From Synanceia verrucosa (Eukaryota > Chordata > Actinopteri > Perciformes > Synanceiidae), in assembly GCA_029721515.1 (NCBI GenBank), contig CM056553.1, positions 7,322,349-7,386,348 of the forward strand: DNA of 64,000 nucleotides, read 5' to 3'. A model generated the notes under the pieces. It was not told where the DNA came from and did no database searches. It saw nothing but the letters and a program-made list of their open reading frames with translations. The position numbers and the translations under genes are program-made. Shown here in pieces: positions 60,786-64,000 of this stretch (positions are counted from its first letter, which is position 1; every line of letters begins with the position of its first letter).

Positions 60786-61460
60786 CCACTGAAACAGCAA
60801 AGAGATAAACTGAGGCACTATCAGAAGAGATCAACCTGCAGCTGGAGAAGGAGAGACTTTTAGCCAAACAGCTGCTGAAAATGGCAAAAAAAAGAGTGAG
60901 AATACAAAAATATTTTAATGTTACAGAGAGACAGATCACTACTGAATAAAGATGCATTCATTAAAGCTGACAAATCTGACTGATGTTCAGGAGAAATAAA
61001 CTTCTGGTGGAATTCTTTATTCATATTTCCCTGCAGGGGCAGAGATCACTAAAGATATGTGTGCATTTTGTTAGTATAATGAGCCTTTGATTATTTGGTG
61101 TTTGATGGTAGATTTCCTACATATGTATCTCACAAATGATTTCAGAAACAAGACAAACTTTCTATTGTGTTTAAGCTTTAAATAGAGTGACTCTAATCTG
61201 AGGATGTTTTGGATTCAAACAAGAAAGCTCTCCTCCTGCTGAAAAAGAAGCGCTACCAGGATCAACTTCGAGACAAGACAGAGAAGCAGATCAGCAACCT
61301 GGAGCGCCTGGTGAGGATCTGAGACGTGACGCGAGCAGCAGCAGCACTTAGGAGAAACTAACAGCTCCTCTCTTTTCTGCATATTTTAGGTTCAGGACAT
61401 GGAGTTGACCCAGATTCATTCGAAAGTCATTCAGGGGTTGAAGAAAATGCAAGATGTTTC
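60786..61460 (+). pseudogene. CHMP6-like (ESCRT-III) unprocessed pseudogene fragment
   Basis: Three exon-like blocks keep the CHMP6 exon layout. Block 1, 60786-60895, after acceptor ctcactgcag: LKQQRDKLRHYQKR, then, one base out of frame, INLQLEKERLLAKQLLK, then donor gtgag. Block 2, 61224-61310: KALLLLKKKRYQDQLRDKTE followed by KQISNLERL, then donor gtgagg. Block 3, 61390-about 61455, after ttttag: VQDMELTQIHSKVIQGLKK. These align with human CHMP6 LKQQRDKLRQYQKRINLQLE, KALLLLKKKRYQDQLLDKTE and VQDIEFAQIEMKVLDGLK. A single-base loss in AGAGATC breaks block 1 and leads to TAG about 20 codons on. No N-terminal exon (MGAVFG) and no C-terminal half were found. Introns were retained, so it arose by DNA duplication, not retrocopying. 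CHMP6 normally nucleates ESCRT-III on endosomes; this copy is very unlikely to do so. Confidence 0.85.
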
Positions 61461-61539
61461 TAAATCTGTGTCTTCGTTTGGCAGTTTGAGATCACTTTGC
61501 TGCAGCCTGACGGTAAATCACTATACTGTGCTCAAATAC

Positions 61540-61660
61540 ACTTTTGTGGTTAAGCTTTAGGATATTAGGCCACTATTTTCTTTTATTACCACTTATACTC
61601 CACTGAAGGGAAATCTATACTTTTTACTGCACTTCACTAATCACCTGAAAGCTTTCTTTG
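61540..61660. repeat. AAGTA-type fish repeat fragment
   Basis: ATTACCACTTATACTCCACT and ACTTTTTACTGCACTTCACT resemble the family at 35258-35345. Confidence 0.45.
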
Positions 61661-62286
61661 CAAATGACGACTTTGCACACAAAACATGTTGAAGTTTCAA
61701 CCAAACAATTGAGTAATCAGAATAATTAGCATATTTAATCCATAATAAAAATAATAATTAGTTGCAATACTAAATTGTCAATTCATTGTTTTCATTCAAT
61801 TAATTTGAAGTTTCAGCTGTATTTGTAAATTGTTTTCTGTGCCAAAATCATATTTTATGAAGTAAATAGTTATTAATGCTGTCAGATAATACAGTAAAAA
61901 AAAGTCTAATCTTACTCTGAGAACTGTGAAAGTGAAAATAAGAGTAAATGGACATTCCACCACAGATAGTGGGTTTTGAAGTTCTGTGTATTGCTTTAAC
62001 TTTGCAGATACGCTTTATGAAATATTAAACGCAGGTATCAGACCACAATTCTCACAACTCTAAAACAATTCTGACTATTTAGAGTTATTTGTAACAACAG
62101 TATTTTTAATAATATAATTTCACGTGACATCTAAAACAAATTACAAATTATAGAGAGGCAGAATATTCAACCCCACTCTTATTAAATAAGACACTATTGC
62201 ATTTAAATAACAAATTGTCTGTTTAGCCTCATAATGATTGTTATTAATCTACAGTATAGCACATAAGGACATTGTGTATTTCACAC
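61661..62286. other. AT-rich spacer, nothing recognised
   Basis: About 600 bp of AT-rich sequence lies between the CHMP6 remnant and the EVA1C-like 3' end, with no frame or repeat that I can name. Confidence 0.5.
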
Positions 62287-62292
62287 TTTATT
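62287..62292 (-). other. Polyadenylation signal of the EVA1C-like gene
   Basis: AATAAA on the - strand, about 116 nt past the stop codon (62408-62410). Confidence 0.55.
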
Positions 62293-62407
62293 GTTTAGAT
62301 TGACAAAGCAGGGATAAGTAAAATAAATGTATGTGTACATTTTCAGTCCACAGCAAAAAGATGTTTTAACATTAGTTTCACTCATGCATGTAACTTCTCT
62401 TGACTGT

Positions 62408-64000
62408 TTAATTTAAGGTTTTAATCTTATGAATGGCGTAAGGGTTGGAGTCTCGATGAGGCCAGATATCTCCGTTGGGCACATCCCTCGTCTGTCCCGC
62501 CTCCCGACCGACCATCTCTACGGTCAGAGCAGACGGACTGAGGATCTCTGTCGTGCGGTAGGATTGTGTGAGGTGACAGAAGGACGACGTGTCTGAAATG
62601 TCATCGTCGAAGAGGTCCTTCATGAGCTCCTCACGGTGTCGGCGAGAAGCTTTCAATTCAACTTTCAGGTCAGAAACCAGGTCTTTAACATCTCTCACCA
62701 GTGTGGAGCGAATGCCAAACAGGCAGAGCAGGAAAACGAGACCTGCACAGATGCCAGAGACAAAGTACAGAGCCACTCGCTCTGGGAGATCTGGAAGAGA
62801 TTGAAGCAGGTGGTAATGAACACAATTCAAAATGTGGGATAAATAATTACATTAGTCACACTTGTCCAACCTGTTACTAAAACACTCTGGCCCTCTGCAT
62901 CAAATTATTCCAAAAATGACTATACTGGTGTTTTTACAAAGCAAACAACAACAAGCTACTGCACATTGTATTGATTATGATTGATGGAAAAATGTAAATT
63001 TTTACGTTGTTTATCTACTTTTAATTTCCCAAGCAACTCAATATCCTGCCAGTGTCTGTGTGGAAAAACAACATACAGAGGCAGTATTAGCAATATTATT
63101 GTAAAATTCTGCAAATGTAACCCCAAATTTGTTCAAAGGTGTTGATATCAACCATTTCACTGTCAATTCTGTAGAGGTATAACAGGGTAAAACACCAGTG
63201 TGGCCCTTTTAACGGAGATTATAAATGTACATGCAACCCCAGCCTGCTGTCTCCAGGCGTCAGTGCACATACCCAATATTTTTTCAAAGATCTCCAGAGA
63301 GTTGGTTAAGAGCACGTTTTGAGGCCTGTAGGTGGGGCCAGTGTACCATCCACCTGCAGGTGAGAGGGGCCTGGGCTCAGACGCCAGTCAAAGTCTGCTG
63401 CATGCAACAAAAACCTGTGGATCTCTCAGTTTCACTCTCACCATGTGTGTAGTCTGAGATCATGAAAGGATCTGTCGACCCTCGACCAACGTCTTCCAAA
63501 AGATACCGGGGCACTAAACAGAAAATGAATGATTTTTACGTGATGCAACAAACCATGTCATGACAGTTAACATCTGGTTCGTCACTTACCACAAGTGAAG
63601 GACACTCGCAGGTGTTTCCTGGTGCCGGGAAAGCAGGGGTCCCCGAAGGTTTGCGTATCGGCCACGACTGAACAGTTTGCTCTGCTGTGACACCTGCGTG
63701 ACACCTTCCTCAAGGCCGAAGGTGACAAACACTCTAGAATAAATTAAAATAACTGTAGTCACACCAGACTCTGGTTTCAAATCTCCACAGGAACAGATTT
63801 TTGTTTCACTATTTTGCCACTAGATGACACCAAGGTGTCCGTTTCAGACCCAGGTCAGTGTGAGATCCAGGTTCCTGAGGACAGTAAGGACTGCCATGCA
63901 GCAGGTGTCCAAACGTGGCCGAGTAGATGGCGAGGACTGTCTCGTTCTTACACGTCAGCCTCAGGCGCTCATTTTCACACACCAGCCTCGTGCGGTGGTG
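62408..64000 (-). CDS. EVA1C-like SUEL-lectin transmembrane protein (3' part)
   Basis: Four exons join in frame: from the window edge to 63850, 63733-63590, 63513-63442 and 62790-62408. The visible protein (about 249 aa) holds one rhamnose-binding (SUEL) lectin domain: CENERLRLTC, ATFGHLLHG, then ECLSPSALRKVSRRCHSRANC and FGDPCFPGTRKHLRVSFTCV. A short linker follows (aa about 98-122), then ERVALYFVSGICAGLVFLLC, one membrane-spanning segment like human EVA1C ERAALLFVSSVCIGLALTLC, then about 100 cytoplasmic residues rich in charged and Ser/Thr residues, ending IHKIKTLN. Human EVA1C has two SUEL domains; the visible one matches its second, so the first and the signal peptide lie off the right edge. 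C. elegans EVA-1 is a SLIT co-receptor in axon guidance and EVA1C binds heparin; that role here is inferred. It could be a paralogue and not strict eva1c, so no symbol is given. Confidence 0.85.

Noticed and set aside
60786..61460. Functional chmp6 gene
   Set aside because: Single-base frameshift with early stop in the first block, no start exon and no C-terminal half.

Overview
This window looks like a piece of a teleost (probably spiny-rayed) fish chromosome. The genes are split by GT-AG introns. The spacers carry typical fish dispersed repeats: TTAA-flanked MITEs, hAT-like 'TGCAACTAA' repeats, a tRNA-type SINE, LINE/SINE tails ending in (ATGG)n, and long (TG)n tracts. No bacterial-style operons, CRISPR arrays or rRNA were seen. 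Exons were read by hand from the sequence; every exon junction listed keeps the frame and uses a GT donor and AG acceptor unless stated.

Left to right. (1) The last coding exon of apelin (apln, + strand, 1274-1440) ends in the invariant LSHKGPMPF. Its signal-peptide exon lies to the left of the window. (2) About 27 kb of spacer follows with no convincing protein gene, only dispersed repeats and perhaps the apln 3'UTR. (3) A ten-exon intermediate-filament gene on the - strand (41762 to 28768) encodes about 377 aa, with a vimentin-like rod, a type III-like SSYRKLF head motif and almost no tail. I do not recognise an orthologue. (4) ocrl, the Lowe-syndrome inositol polyphosphate 5-phosphatase (- strand, 58457 to 43864, 23 coding exons, about 988 aa), is complete with PH, 5-phosphatase, ASH and RhoGAP-like domains. 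It includes a 24-nt microexon beside the LIDL clathrin box. Its promoter is GC-rich and TATA-less at about 59.0-59.45 kb. (5) A broken, intron-containing CHMP6 (ESCRT-III) copy lies on the + strand at 60786-61460. (6) The 3' half of an EVA1C-like gene (- strand, 62408 to the window edge) encodes SUEL lectin repeats, one transmembrane segment and a cytoplasmic tail.

The tail-to-tail arrangement of ocrl and apln matches human Xq25-q26, so the block is conserved synteny. The intermediate-filament gene sitting between them is the most unusual resident. The genes are independently transcribed. Several noncoding structures are also notable: a MITE nested in a hAT-like repeat, inverted repeats flanking ocrl exons, a head-to-head inverted repeat pair at 11.8-12.1 kb, and two perfect hairpins in the last intron of the filament gene.
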